From Nitrobacter sp051535215 (GTDB lineage Bacteria > Pseudomonadota > Alphaproteobacteria > Rhizobiales > Xanthobacteraceae), in NCBI RefSeq assembly GCF_051535215.1, contig NZ_JBPPLY010000003.1:1-64000 (forward strand): 64,000 nt of DNA. Reading direction: 5' to 3'. Shown in pieces: positions 1 to 8,722 of this stretch (positions within the stretch are counted from its first letter, which is position 1; each line of letters begins with the position of its first letter). The position numbers and the translations under genes were made by a program. The notes below the pieces were generated by a model, which was not told the DNA's origin, searched no databases, and worked only from the letters and a program-made list of their open reading frames with translations.

Positions 1-165
1 ACTGAGGGTATAGCCTCAAAGTGACCTACTTCATGCCTCTCACACCGGGCCAACTCCAAGCCACACCACCATAATGAGCGGGCGACAGCGACATAAAGCG
101 AAGGGCATGAGGCTGGGTGCATGAAGCTGTCGCATGAGGTGATGATGGTGAGCAGCGAGCGAACC
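1..165. other. Gene-free left edge
   Basis: No convincing gene is seen here. The first 35 bases contain AGTGACCTA, a 9-mer that also occurs in the 22-bp repeat cluster near 22450. This may be the end of an insertion sequence or of the element that carries the adjacent integrase, but the evidence is thin. Confidence 0.4.
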
Positions 166-2000
166 CTATGCCTTCGGCTGTCTCCACGTGACGCCGCTGA
201 GGTGGTCGATAGGTGCAGATAGTCGCGCCACGGCATCCGCCAACGGCTTGATGGAGAACCCCGCGCCATAGCCTCTGCCGACGCTCCCTCTGTTGGCGTG
301 GCCGGTGAGGGCATCATGCATTTCCTCGCTGATTCCAGCATCGCGCGTCATGCGCTTGAAGGTATGTCGAAACGAGTGAAACACTTTGGAGTCATCCGCA
401 ATGCCGCATTCATCGCGCATGTAGCGGTTGATCCATTTGGACCACGCGGCGGACCTCGTTCGGTCTCCCGTAGACCTCACGTCAGGCCACAAGGCATTCT
501 CAGGGTTAGCAGCGCGTGCAACTATCCATGAGCGGTATTTGAGGAGGCCAATGCGGACTAGCTCAGGGTGAACGGGAACGCGGCGCACGGATGATTTGGT
601 TTTGGTGCTGCGGCCACCACTGCGGTCGATGTCAAAGAACCAAACGTTACCATCATCTTCATCTTGCCTGAGGTCGCATATCCGCAATTGTGCAATCTCA
701 TTCAGGCGCATTCCTGCGAACAAGGCTATAAGCGGAAACCAAAAGGCGGCTTCTCCACCACCACCATCCGTGCGCCAGTTCTCGGCATAGACAGGTGACG
801 TGAAGATTGCCGCCAGGTCCGTCTTGGTGAACCATCCTCGCGAGGTTCGCGCGGCTTCATCCACCTCAAACTTGATGTCTTTGCCAAACGGATTGGCGAA
901 GGTTGAAGACACGTCATCAAGCAATCCCGCTTTGGCAGCCCTTGAGACAATAGCGCCAAGGACTTGGAGCATCTTGTTGATGGTGGTCGCGTGGCGCAGC
1001 GGTAGTCCCGAGAGGTCACGTTCCAAGAGCTTCGGAAGTGGCAGCTTGCGGAGTTTGGCAGGAAGCCGTGTAGGCACCTTGGCTATGGCATCGCGAAACT
1101 CTCGCGCCTTTCCCCGCGTGATGTCCGCAAGGTGCATATCGCCGTGCAATTCCTTGAAGTACCGGACGACGTGTTCGGCTTCAATGATCGTGTTAGCTCC
1201 GGGCTTCCGCGCTCCTCGCGCCTTACCGCCACCGGATTTCCACACCTTGAAGGCTTCTGAGAGAAGAGGCCCGCGCGATGCCGCAATGGCAGGCGATGAT
1301 GTTGGGACATCCTCACCGCGCTGGCGCTTCTCCATGTCGTCATAGGCCCGGACATGCGCCCTCAGGACTTCAAGAGCGACGGCCTGAAACTCGGGAGAGG
1401 ACTTGTCGTAAGAGGTACCACGCCGCTTTAGCTCAATGGCCGTCTCCGCAGAGACAATCGTCGGGTCACGTCGAGCGTAGGCTGCACGGTATTCCCGCGC
1501 GAGGTCGGCAACCTCCGAGCCATAGACCTCCGCATGGTCCAACTCCATGCCCACCGCTGGCGACGGCCGGACGGGCACAAGGTCAGGCCAATCATTGTCA
1601 CGGCCCCGAGGGTCATGCATATAGCGCCGGTCATCACCCTCAATCCGCTCCGCCTCATCGTCCGCCAACAATTGCCGATAGACCGCCTCGCCAATTTCCT
1701 GTGGGTCAACCGGGGAGGTCGATGACGTTGGCGGGGATTGCAGCGCAGCCACCGCATTCTCGGTGAGGTCGATCCACCACGATGCCAACCGGTGAGCCTT
1801 ACGTTGGCGTTGGCGCAGTCCTTTGTGTCGAGTGACCGCACATATTCACGCTTGAAGCATCCCGCCTTGGAGTTGATGAGGTCGGGGAATTGCCCCCGCA
1901 TATGCGCCGGGACTGCCTTGCCAGCCAATGCTTGCGGCATTCGCCTGCGAAACTCATAGACCCCGGAACGTCGTCGCTGGATGTAGCTCATCACCGCCAT
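166..2000 (-). pseudogene. Tyrosine-type site-specific integrase, frameshifted
   Basis: This encodes a phage or island integrase of about 610 residues that would recombine DNA at a tRNA gene. The N-terminus (MAVMSYIQRRRSGVYEFRR) starts at 2000 and reads to about 1800. The remainder, from ASWWIDLTENAV, is in another frame, and one missing base near 1794-1802 explains the shift. The catalytic residues are all present downstream: Arg in GMRLNEIAQLR, HSFRH, and the Tyr in SVGRGYG. It lies just beyond the 3' end of tRNA-Glu, the usual place for an integrase that targets a tRNA. A sequencing error could mimic the break, but other mobile genes here are broken in the same way. Confidence 0.85.
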
Positions 2001-2100
2001 CTGTGGACCACCCTTGTGGGCTACGTTTGTGTAGCAGGGCGGCTTCCCTAAGCTCATGATCGCTCAGAGATTTCAGCTTTTCAATGGCTTAGATTAGAGC

Positions 2101-2175
2101 TGGCGCTCCCTAGCGGAATCGAACCGCTCTCTCCACCGTGAAAGGGTGGCGTCCTAACCGATAGACGAAGGGAGC
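2101..2175 (-). tRNA. tRNA-Glu (anticodon UUC)
   Basis: On the minus strand the acceptor arm GCTCCCT pairs with AGGGAGC. The anticodon stem CCACC/GGTGG holds the loop CTTTCAC with anticodon TTC, and the T arm contains GGTTCGATTCC. CCA is encoded at 2103-2101. The integrase gene starts 100 bases beyond the 3' end, so this tRNA is the likely attachment site of a left-hand element. Confidence 0.95.
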
Positions 2176-2449
2176 TGAACTTTTCAGCGATGAATCGCGC
2201 CGTCGTTTCAGTCTCAAATCCGCTGTGATAATGCCGTTTAATCAATATCCTGCATCGGACTGATCATACGGCGTCTCCGGTCAGCAAGTGAACCTGACCG
2301 GCGGCAGCGGCGGAACGTATAGTGGCGTTTGCCCGGAGGGGCAAGCATTCTCCCGATGCAAGCCCCAAGCGGCGCGGGGCCTCGCTTGGGCCGCAAAACG
2401 ATGCAAAAGAGGTCTTGGGCGAGGTCAAGCGCCCCTCATGGAAGCTGAC

Positions 2450-2689
2450 ATGATATGGCGATCGTTGCGCGGAATGCTCGTGGTGCTGACGGTCGCTGGT
2501 GCGCCCGCCTGGGCGCAGACACGCGGTACGCCTAATTCCGGTCGCGATATCAAGATCGGGACCAAACAGGCACCCTCAGCGCGAAAATCCTGTCCGGAAT
2601 ATGGACCGGGCTTTGTCAGGCTTAAAGGCGCGTCGACTTGCGTGCGGGTCGGTGGAGGCATCAGCATGGATGGCGGCATCGGCCGCTGA
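2450..2689 (+). CDS. Small secreted protein with a porin-like motif
   Basis: A 79-residue protein that begins with a probable signal peptide (MIWRSLRGMLVVLTVAGAPAWA). The mature part contains CPEYGPGFVRLKGASTCVRVGG-type sequence, which matches the first strand of the Bradyrhizobiaceae porin family (Porin_2), where a Cys-Pro-x-Tyr-Gly-x-Gly-Phe segment precedes the barrel. At this length it cannot form a barrel. It may be a small periplasmic protein of its own or a porin remnant. An ATG at 2438 is an alternative start. A hairpin terminator follows at 2737. Confidence 0.6.
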   Translation: MIWRSLRGMLVVLTVAGAPAWAQTRGTPNSGRDIKIGTKQAPSARKSCPEYGPGFVRLKGASTCVRVGGGISMDGGIGR

Positions 2690-2736
2690 CGCAACGCTGC
2701 GCTCTGAGAGCGGCGGGTAAAGGAGGAACGTAAAAA

Positions 2737-2760
2737 GGCCTCGCTGAAGCGAGGCCCTTG
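2737..2760 (+). terminator. Hairpin terminator
   Basis: Perfect 8-bp stem GGCCTCGC / GCGAGGCC with a TGAA loop, preceded by a run of A and followed by CTTGTTG. It lies between two convergent genes and may serve both strands. Confidence 0.65.
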
Positions 2761-2779
2761 TTGAGGCTGGATGCGGTCG

Positions 2780-2860
2780 TCAACGACCGAAGAACAGCCA
2801 CAAAAGAATGATCACCGGTATCGGCACGCCAAGCAGCCAAAGCAAAATTCCACGTCCCAT
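2780..2860 (-). CDS. 26-residue single-span membrane peptide
   Basis: MGRGILLWLLGVPIPVIILL continues into WLFFGR and stop. Nearly the whole peptide is one hydrophobic segment with a central Gly-x-Pro-x-Pro turn and a C-terminal Arg. A strong ribosome site (GAGGAGAG) sits six bases before the ATG, which supports real translation. Short proteins with the pattern LLGIPIPIILL recur in Rhizobiales genomes, but no function is established that I know of. Confidence 0.6.
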   Translation of the reverse strand: MGRGILLWLLGVPIPVIILLWLFFGR

Positions 2861-2966
2861 TCTGCTCTCCTCGAAAGTCGATATTTGCAAGGTGAACATC
2901 GTGCGAGCGGAATCGTTCCGCCGCTCAGTGCTTTGCAGAGAAAGGAAGCGGCGGCCTCCGGTGGTC

Positions 2967-3416
2967 TCACCAATGACCCGTGTTCGGCATCGAACTCCAC
3001 GGCTCGGCCGGTGGCCGGGCCTCGCCCTTCTGTAACAGCTCGATCGAATGCCGATCCGGCGAGCGGACAAACGCCATCTGGCCGTCGCGGGGCGGCCGAT
3101 TGATCGTAACCCCGAGCTTCATCAGGCGCTCGCACGTGGCATAGATGTCGTCGACCTCATAGGCGAGATGACCGAAATAGCGGTCCTCGCCGTAGGTCTC
3201 CTCGTCCCAATTGTAGGTCAGTTCGACCAGCGGCGCGCCGCGTCCCCGTGACTCTTTAACGAGGTTCTCGTCCTGCGGCGCGCAAAGGAACACCAGCGTG
3301 AATTTCGCCTTCTCGTTGTCGACGCGACGAACTTCCTTCAGCCCGAGCGCATCGCGATAAAATTTCAGTGCGGTATCGAGATTGCGCACGCGCAACATGG
3401 TGTGAAGGTAACGCAT
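2967..3416 (-). CDS. gloA: Lactoylglutathione lyase (glyoxalase I family)
   Basis: A 149-residue vicinal-oxygen-chelate protein. Glyoxalase I isomerises the hemithioacetal of methylglyoxal and glutathione to S-lactoylglutathione in the cytoplasm. The sequence has the paired beta-alpha-beta-beta-beta modules: MRYLHTMLRVRNLDTALKFY with the metal-ligand His at the start, VELTYNW with the metal-ligand Glu, GHLAYEVDDI, and SPDRHSIELLQ near the C-terminus. The start is set by GGCAGGAG ten bases before the ATG. The C-terminal tail (KGEARPPAEPWSSMPNTGHW) extends past the usual domain end. The gene is monocistronic. Confidence 0.88.
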   Translation of the reverse strand: MRYLHTMLRVRNLDTALKFYRDALGLKEVRRVDNEKAKFTLVFLCAPQDENLVKESRGRGAPLVELTYNWDEETYGEDRYFGHLAYEVDDIYATCERLMKLGVTINRPPRDGQMAFVRSPDRHSIELLQKGEARPPAEPWSSMPNTGHW

Positions 3417-3882
3417 GTTCCGTGTCTCCTGCCGACAATAATTTTGCTTTGGACGGCAGCGCCGGCGATCCAGTCGCGACTTCGGACCAACGGCGGATTC
3501 CGGCTGCCGATAGCAACAAAGCTGCGTGGGGCGTGACCTGCAAGACCGATTTTCGCGCGGGAAAGAATAATTTCGACCGCGGACGCGGGGCGGCGAAATC
3601 ATTCTACGAACGACAACCCGCAAGGTTATTTTCATCGCGGGGCCGGCAGGGCTGTGCGGGTCGGATTTCTGATAGTCTTTTTCGCTCGTTAGTTTTTATT
3701 CCTCGCGCGTTCCGCGTCGACGAGTTTCCTTCAATAAATCAAGAACCTCTCTAAGAATTCCGCTGACCGGTTCCCGGAATGGCACAAACCAGTTCACGTG
3801 GACTGGTTCCTGCCGCTTTGCTTCCTGAAACCAAACCTTGGGGACCCGCGTTGTTTGCCGGTACCTCGCAGGAGGATAGAGC
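3417..3882. other. Intergenic region with an inverted repeat
   Basis: No gene is supported in this 466-base stretch. AACCAGT (3787-3793) pairs with ACTGGTT (3802-3808) around the loop TCACGTGG, about 75 bases upstream of the Tyr-rich protein gene. It may be an operator or leader structure for that gene. Confidence 0.4.
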
Positions 3883-4254
3883 ATGAAAAAGACGGCGATC
3901 ATGATTGCGACAGCGGCGACGATCGGTACTGCCGTTGCACCAGCGCCGGCTCAGGCCTATCGCATGGGGCCCGGCCTTGGCGTGGGTCTTGCCATCGGCG
4001 CATTGGCTGCCGGGGCGGCGGCCAGTTCCTATTATTATGGGCCTTACGGATATTACGGCGGTTATTATAGGCCGCGTTATTACCGGCCATATTATGGACC
4101 GGCGTATTACGGTGGATGGTCTCCGGCCTACTCTTATTACCGCGGACCGCCGGCCTATTACGGTGCGGCACCCGTCTATTACGGTGCGTCGTACGCCTAT
4201 CGACCGGGTCCCTACTGGCACCGCCGCTGGCATCGCCCGTATCGCTATTGGTGA
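3883..4254 (+). CDS. Secreted Tyr/Gly/Pro-rich protein
   Basis: A 123-residue protein with a clear signal peptide (MKKTAIMIATAATIGTAVA, cleavage after PAPAQA), a short hydrophobic Gly/Ala stretch (LGVGLAIGALAAGAAAS), and a low-complexity tail. The tail has about thirty Tyr in repeats such as YYGPYGYYGGYYRPRYY and PAYYGAAPVYYGASY, and ends in WHRRWHRPYRYW. AGGAGG lies eight bases before the ATG. Such proteins are common in Bradyrhizobiaceae and are presumed to sit in the envelope. Function is unknown. Confidence 0.8.
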   Translation: MKKTAIMIATAATIGTAVAPAPAQAYRMGPGLGVGLAIGALAAGAAASSYYYGPYGYYGGYYRPRYYRPYYGPAYYGGWSPAYSYYRGPPAYYGAAPVYYGASYAYRPGPYWHRRWHRPYRYW

Positions 4255-4265
4255 TGCGCCGAAAT

Positions 4266-4287
4266 CCCCGAGGTTGATACCTCGGGG
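4266..4287. terminator. Hairpin between convergent genes
   Basis: CCCCGAGG and CCTCGGGG form a perfect 8-bp stem around TTGATA. It lies between the 3' ends of two converging genes and probably terminates one or both. No strong T-run follows it. Confidence 0.55.
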
Positions 4288-4294
4288 ACGAGCA

Positions 4295-4507
4295 TCATTC
4301 AGTCGGAGCGACGTCCGTCGGCTGTGGAAGGTCCAGCGCTCGATTTATTCGGGCGCGGATCGAGGTGTAGTACTCCTCGCGCTGCCGCTGGAGCCTGATT
4401 TGATGCGCCTTGAAGTTGGCCACGCGCCGTGTGATTTCGGCGCGCTCTGATCCTTGCCTGTTACCCGTCGGATTTGTCTCTCGCGGCCTGTTATCTCGCT
4501 CATGCAT
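4295..4507 (-). CDS. Small charged hypothetical protein
   Basis: Seventy residues beginning MHERDNRPRETNPTGNRQ, rich in Arg, Glu and Gln and probably helical (RAEITRRVANFKAHQIRLQRQREEYY). AGGAGG ten bases before the ATG at 4507 favours this start over an in-frame TTG three codons upstream. No domain is recognised. Confidence 0.55.
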   Translation of the reverse strand: MHERDNRPRETNPTGNRQGSERAEITRRVANFKAHQIRLQRQREEYYTSIRARINRALDLPQPTDVAPTE

Positions 4508-4952
4508 TACGCTCAAGCCTCCTGCATCTGCGCCCTATCTGGAACGATTTCAACGACGAAGACCTCGCGTTTCAATCGAATGTAATTGCGGAGACGCTGT
4601 TCGCTCCTACAATGCATGAGGCCTATTATGCGCTACGTCCTCGGTGATCGTGACGAGAAAATCCGGCGCAAAGGTGCTTATCCTCAACAAGCAGCTATTC
4701 GACGGCTGATTGTCCCATCCTGCGCGACATCAACGACACAGAAATACTTAATCAGCATCGGGACGACAGAAATGATTCGCGCATGTGCAAGGCTGTTCAT
4801 AGCGTCAGGTCAAATTATTTTTTGTCTTGCGACGTCAACCATAGTGTTATCTTTTGATTCGTAAGATTCGCGCGGCTATATTCATTTGGGAATAACGGTG
4901 ATAAATCCAGATGGTAGCCGTAGTGTCGTAGTAGATGTGTGGGGTCCTGGGC
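4508..4952. other. Intergenic region without a supported gene
   Basis: About 440 bases with lower GC towards 4800-4870. An open frame at 4586-4864 has no ribosome site and no recognisable sequence. The AT-rich part probably holds the promoter and 5' leader of the double cold-shock gene, which is typical of cold-shock genes. Confidence 0.4.
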
Positions 4953-5606
4953 ATGGGGTCGGACGGATTTGAATCCAGGAAGTTTGGAAGTCCGACGGTG
5001 AGCGATCACCTTGGATCGAAGGACTTTTCTGGAACCACGGATCGCGAGTCAGGGGTCGGTCCGTTTACGGGACTTGGAGAATCCCCTGCAAACATCGTCG
5101 AGATCAGTGGCGTCATCAAATGGTTTGACGCTTCAAAAGGCTACGGGTTCATCGTCCCTGACAACGGCTGGCCGGACGTGCTCCTGCATGTCACCGTGCT
5201 GCGCCGCGACGGCTACCAGACGGCCTATGAGGGATCGCGTCTGGTCTGCGAATGCGTGCAGCGGGCGAAGGGCTATCAAGCGTTCCGGATCACGTCCATG
5301 GACGAGTCCACGGCTATTCACCCCGCACAGATGCTGCCGCCGCGGACTCATGTCAGCGTGACGCCGACCAGCGGTCTGGAGCGGGCGCAGGTGAAATGGT
5401 TCAATCGGCTGCGCGGGTTCGGATTCTTGACCTGCGGCGACGGAACTCCCGATATCTTCGTCCACATGGAAACGCTGCGACGCTTCGGCATGACGGAGCT
5501 TCGGCCGGGACAGTTCGTCCTGGTCCGGTTCGGGCCGGGTTCCAAGGGAATGATGGCGGCGGAAGTTCAACCGGAATCCGGCGCCCCTGGTCTTTCTTCG
5601 CACTGA
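4953..5606 (+). CDS. Tandem cold-shock-domain protein
   Basis: About 217 residues with two cold-shock domains that bind single-stranded nucleic acid. Domain 1 (about residues 52-115) has IKWFDASKGYGFI as RNP1 but VLLHV in place of the usual VFVHI at RNP2. Domain 2 (about 145-210) has VKWFNRLRGFGFL and IFVHMETL. A poorly conserved, probably disordered N-terminus of about 50 residues precedes them. The start could be ATG 4935 or 4953, and MGSDGFESRKF is preferred because it resembles family members as I recall them. Two-domain cold-shock proteins are usual in Rhizobiales. The role is probably RNA chaperoning or translation control. Confidence 0.88.
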   Translation: MGSDGFESRKFGSPTVSDHLGSKDFSGTTDRESGVGPFTGLGESPANIVEISGVIKWFDASKGYGFIVPDNGWPDVLLHVTVLRRDGYQTAYEGSRLVCECVQRAKGYQAFRITSMDESTAIHPAQMLPPRTHVSVTPTSGLERAQVKWFNRLRGFGFLTCGDGTPDIFVHMETLRRFGMTELRPGQFVLVRFGPGSKGMMAAEVQPESGAPGLSSH

Positions 5607-5782
5607 GCCGGCGAACGGCAGGCACCGAAGGTGGCCAGCGTGCCGATTTCGATCGGCTTGCGGCGGTACCTTCCGGAAATCGTGTTTTGCCGCCGTCGAG
5701 GCAGACCGCTACAGGTCTCCCGTGGGCCGGTGATGCCATTTCCGGCTGCTGCGAATATACTTTCCCCTGACAGGTTGCCCCG

Positions 5783-6274
5783 ATGATGCGCATGCGGAAG
5801 GTCGGTCTTGAGCGGCTGCATCTCGGTCTATGGATTGCGCTGCTCTCGTGGATCGGCATCGTTGCGCCACATGTTGACGGTGCCCGCGCCGCCGAATTCC
5901 AGACATTGGAAATCGCAACCCGCGCCGGCGTGAGAATGTTTTCGGTAGAGATGGCGACGACCGAGCAAGAAAAAGAAAAGGGGCTGATGTATCGGAAGCA
6001 TTTGCCGGACGGGCAGGGGATGCTGTTCGATTTTTCTCCGGCCCAGCAGGTGTCGATGTGGATGAAGAACACCTACATTTCGCTCGACATGATTTTCATC
6101 TCTCCCGACGGCCGTGTTCTCCGGATTGCGGAGAACACCGAGCCGCTTTCGACCCGTATCATTGCCTCGGGCGGCCTGGCAAAAGGTGTGCTGGAGGTGA
6201 TTGCGGGGACCGCGAAAAAGTACGGCATCGCGCCTGGCGACCGGGTCTCGCACCCGCTCTTTAACGGCCATTGA
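5783..6274 (+). CDS. DUF192 family secreted protein
   Basis: A 163-residue protein with an N-terminal hydrophobic export signal (LGLWIALLSWIGIVAPHVDGARA) followed by a DUF192 domain. The hallmarks are EKEKGLMYRKHLPDGQGMLF, then VSMWMKNTYISLDMIFI, and GVLEVIAGTAKKYGIAPGD near the end. The family is compact and all-beta and is thought to act in the envelope. No enzymatic activity is established. It is followed 175 bases later by tRNA-Pro. Confidence 0.9.
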   Translation: MMRMRKVGLERLHLGLWIALLSWIGIVAPHVDGARAAEFQTLEIATRAGVRMFSVEMATTEQEKEKGLMYRKHLPDGQGMLFDFSPAQQVSMWMKNTYISLDMIFISPDGRVLRIAENTEPLSTRIIASGGLAKGVLEVIAGTAKKYGIAPGDRVSHPLFNGH

Positions 6275-6449
6275 GACGTTTTCGACCAAACCACGTTCGG
6301 CTACCCGGGGGCAGCACCGCCCACGCAGAGAAGAAAACGTGTCTATTTAACGTAATAGGGCGGTGCTCCGCTTCCACTGGAAGCGGAAAGGCTCTGGTCG
6401 GCTTGCTGGGCCAGCCGGAAGCATGTAACGACATCGTTTCCCAGCGGAT

Positions 6450-6526
6450 CGGGGTATAGCGCAGCCTGGTAGCGCGGCAGTTTTGGGTACTGCAGGTCGT
6501 TGGTTCGAATCCAGCTGCCCCGACCA
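6450..6526 (+). tRNA. tRNA-Pro (anticodon UGG)
   Basis: Acceptor arm CGGGGTA pairs with TGCCCCG. The D arm is GCGCAGCCTGGTAGCGC, the anticodon stem GCAGT/ACTGC holds loop TTTGGGT with anticodon TGG, and the T arm is GTTGGTTCGAATCCAGC. CCA is encoded. Its 3' end is the attachment site of the prophage and is duplicated at 24839-24856. Confidence 0.97.
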
Positions 6527-6527
6527 T
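6510..6527 (+). repeat. attL core
   Basis: TCCAGCTGCCCCGACCAT covers the end of the T arm, the 3' acceptor strand and CCA of tRNA-Pro. The tRNA stays intact, so the host keeps a functional gene after integration. Confidence 0.92.
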
Positions 6528-6815
6528 TTCGTTATTATATAATAATATCAATTAGTTATACGGTATATGCGCTGCACAAATTGTTGCAATCCGTAACAGT
6601 TAATCGGGGCAGTTTTCCGTAATTTTTGCCAGAAATTTCGTTCAACCCCGTTGCAATTCGCGAAATTATATTTCAAACTGGTGCAAATTCGAATTGCGCG
6701 GCGATCTCCGAGAGAGTGTGAGACGGCCCGCAGCGCCCAAATAGGGCGGTGACCATTCCGAGAGAGTGCGAATGGTCCGGCGAAAAGCTGGACCCTCTTG
6801 CGTCTCAAATTCGGA
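6528..6815. promoter_or_regulatory. Left-end leader with direct repeats
   Basis: No gene is seen. TCCGAGAGAGTGTGA (6707-6721) recurs as TCCGAGAGAGTGCGA (6757-6771), exactly 50 bases apart. The second copy is embedded in an 8-bp inverted repeat, GACCATTC (6751-6758) and GAATGGTC (6770-6777). These may be a regulator site for the morphogenesis operon or part of a packaging site. The first 150 bases are AT-rich. Confidence 0.45.
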
Positions 6816-8024
6816 ATGTCGTTCAAATCTCGCTTCAAATCCTTCCTAGGTCTCGAAACCAAATCATCCGGCACCGCAAACCCGGAGCCTTGGCTTTTCG
6901 ATCTATTCGGCGGACAACCGGCCTTAGCTGGCGTCAACGTCAATGCCCGAACGGCGATGGAATGTTCGGCGGTCAATTGCGCCGTCCGCGTCATATCCGA
7001 GAGTATCGGCCAAATTCCCGTCCGTATCCTTCGGGTCGGCCCCGACGGCTCCAAAACCCCCGCGCCAGATCATCCTCTCAACGCGATGCTCAGCAGCGCG
7101 CCGAATGACTTTCAGGTCGCCTCGCGCTTCCGGGAATTGGTAACAAGGGATGCACTCCTACACCCAGGCGGTTTTGCCTCAATCGGCCGCAACTCCGAAG
7201 GCAACCCGGTTGAGCTTGTTCGCTTCGATCCCGACTACCAGCCCATCAGCGTCGATTGGAGCAATGTTGAGCCGGTCTATACGCTCGGCGCGGGGACAGA
7301 TGCTCGCGAGATTCAGCGCAAAGATATCATCCATATTCCGTCACCGGCTCTTAGTCCGCGCGGCCTGATTCACGAAGGCCGTCAGCCGATCGGTTTGGCT
7401 ATAGCTCTTGAGCAATTCGCCGCTAGATTTTTTGGTCGGGGCGCTCGCCCCAGCGGAATCATCAAGGTCAAGCCTGCGACGGCGAACGGCGTTGTTACGG
7501 TCGATGCGCTCAACAAGGTTCGCACGGCTTGGAACGCCGCTCACGGCGGCGGCAACAGCGGCGGGACGGCTGTTCTTCCGGCAGACGCGGATTGGGTTTC
7601 GGTCACTCTGTCTGCGGTCGATGCCCAATACAACGAGCAGCGCCAGTATGCGATTGCGGAAATCGCTCGGCTGTTCCGTGTGCCCGTTCACATGCTTTTC
7701 CAAATGGATCGGGCGACTTGGTCGAACGTTGCCGAAATGGGCCAAGAGTTCGTTACGTATTCGCTGCTTAACTGGATCACCCGCTGGCAGGACGAATTGA
7801 GCCTCAAGCTCCTGTCTCCGGAAGATCGCAGCAAGTTCTGTATCGAGTTCGATTTTGAGAACTTTCTGCAAGTGGATTTTGACAAGCGCGTTGAGGCTTA
7901 CAGCAAAGCAATCGCAGCGCGCGTGATGAATCCAAACGAGTCCCGCTCGCGGCTCGGCCTTCCGCGTTACGAAGGCGGCGACGAATTCATTAATCCCGCG
8001 ATCCAGACGGCGAACCTCACATGA
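6816..8024 (+). CDS. Phage portal protein, HK97 family
   Basis: 402 residues. The portal forms the dodecameric ring at one capsid vertex through which DNA is pumped. Typical features are the N-terminal NVNARTAMECSAVNCAVRVISESIGQIPV helix region, LVTRDALLHPGGFA, IIHIPSPALSPRGLIHEGRQPIGLA, and the clip/stem part IAEIARLFRVPVHMLFQMDRATWSNVAEMGQEF. ATG 6816 (MSFKSRF) is chosen over an upstream TTG. The stop overlaps the next start (ATGA). The gene opens the operon, with no terminase upstream, which is unusual. Confidence 0.93.
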   Translation: MSFKSRFKSFLGLETKSSGTANPEPWLFDLFGGQPALAGVNVNARTAMECSAVNCAVRVISESIGQIPVRILRVGPDGSKTPAPDHPLNAMLSSAPNDFQVASRFRELVTRDALLHPGGFASIGRNSEGNPVELVRFDPDYQPISVDWSNVEPVYTLGAGTDAREIQRKDIIHIPSPALSPRGLIHEGRQPIGLAIALEQFAARFFGRGARPSGIIKVKPATANGVVTVDALNKVRTAWNAAHGGGNSGGTAVLPADADWVSVTLSAVDAQYNEQRQYAIAEIARLFRVPVHMLFQMDRATWSNVAEMGQEFVTYSLLNWITRWQDELSLKLLSPEDRSKFCIEFDFENFLQVDFDKRVEAYSKAIAARVMNPNESRSRLGLPRYEGGDEFINPAIQTANLT

Positions 8025-8722
8025 CCCTTAGAATTGTTCACCTTCACGGACATCTGAAAAAGACGTTCGGTCCTTCATTCAAGTTTGACGTGCAAACGGC
8101 GGGTGAAGCATTGCGCGCTTTGAACTGCGCATTTCCCGGCAAGTTAATTGATGCGCTGAAGACCGGCTCTTACAAGATCGTCCGTGGTGACAAGCGCAAC
8201 GGAACGGCCTTTGATCTTGATTTGGTCAACAAGTTCAATCTTGGCCGCGCCGATCTGCACATCATTCCGGTTGCCAAGGGCGCTGCGAACAACAGCAAGG
8301 GCGTGGTTAAGACCATCCTTGGCGTTGCTTTGATCGGCGGCGCGATCTTCATGTCGGGGGGCACGCTGGCCGCGCCGCTATCGCAGCTTGGCACCGCCGT
8401 TACCCTTGGCGGAACAAGTCTTGGTTTCACATGGGGCAGCATCGCGGCCGTTGGCCTTGGCATCACGTTAGCCGGTGTTTCGACGCTGATGTCAAACCCC
8501 GCTGCCTCGAAGGCCGGTGAAAAGACCGATTCCTACGCCATCAGCGGCCCGACGAATACGGGCCGGCAGGGCTCGGCCATTCCGCTTCCCTACGGCGAAT
8601 GCATTGTTGGCTCGATCGGTGTTTCGTTCGACGCCGATATCGAGGACATCGGCGCTTATCAAGGCGTCAGTGACCCGCTTTTTGACGGCACTAAGTCTGT
8701 ATTTCCGGCCGGGAGCTATTGA
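8021..8722 (+). CDS. Tail assembly protein, lambda gpI-like
   Basis: 233 residues. The N-terminal half (LRIVHLHGHLKKTFGPSFKFDVQTAGEALRAL) has the ubiquitin-like beta-grasp start of the lambda I family. A hydrophobic Gly/Ala-rich central segment at about 95-155 resembles that of other tail assembly I proteins, and the C-terminus has GRQGSAIPLPYGECIVGS. In lambda the protein helps assemble the tail tip just before gpJ. Here it lies between portal and protease with no gpJ homologue, so its position is anomalous. Confidence 0.75.
   Translation: MTLRIVHLHGHLKKTFGPSFKFDVQTAGEALRALNCAFPGKLIDALKTGSYKIVRGDKRNGTAFDLDLVNKFNLGRADLHIIPVAKGAANNSKGVVKTILGVALIGGAIFMSGGTLAAPLSQLGTAVTLGGTSLGFTWGSIAAVGLGITLAGVSTLMSNPAASKAGEKTDSYAISGPTNTGRQGSAIPLPYGECIVGSIGVSFDADIEDIGAYQGVSDPLFDGTKSVFPAGSY

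Noticed and set aside
4586..4864. A 92-residue open frame before the double cold-shock gene
   Set aside because: No ribosome site, no recognisable sequence and irregular composition. It is better explained as leader DNA.
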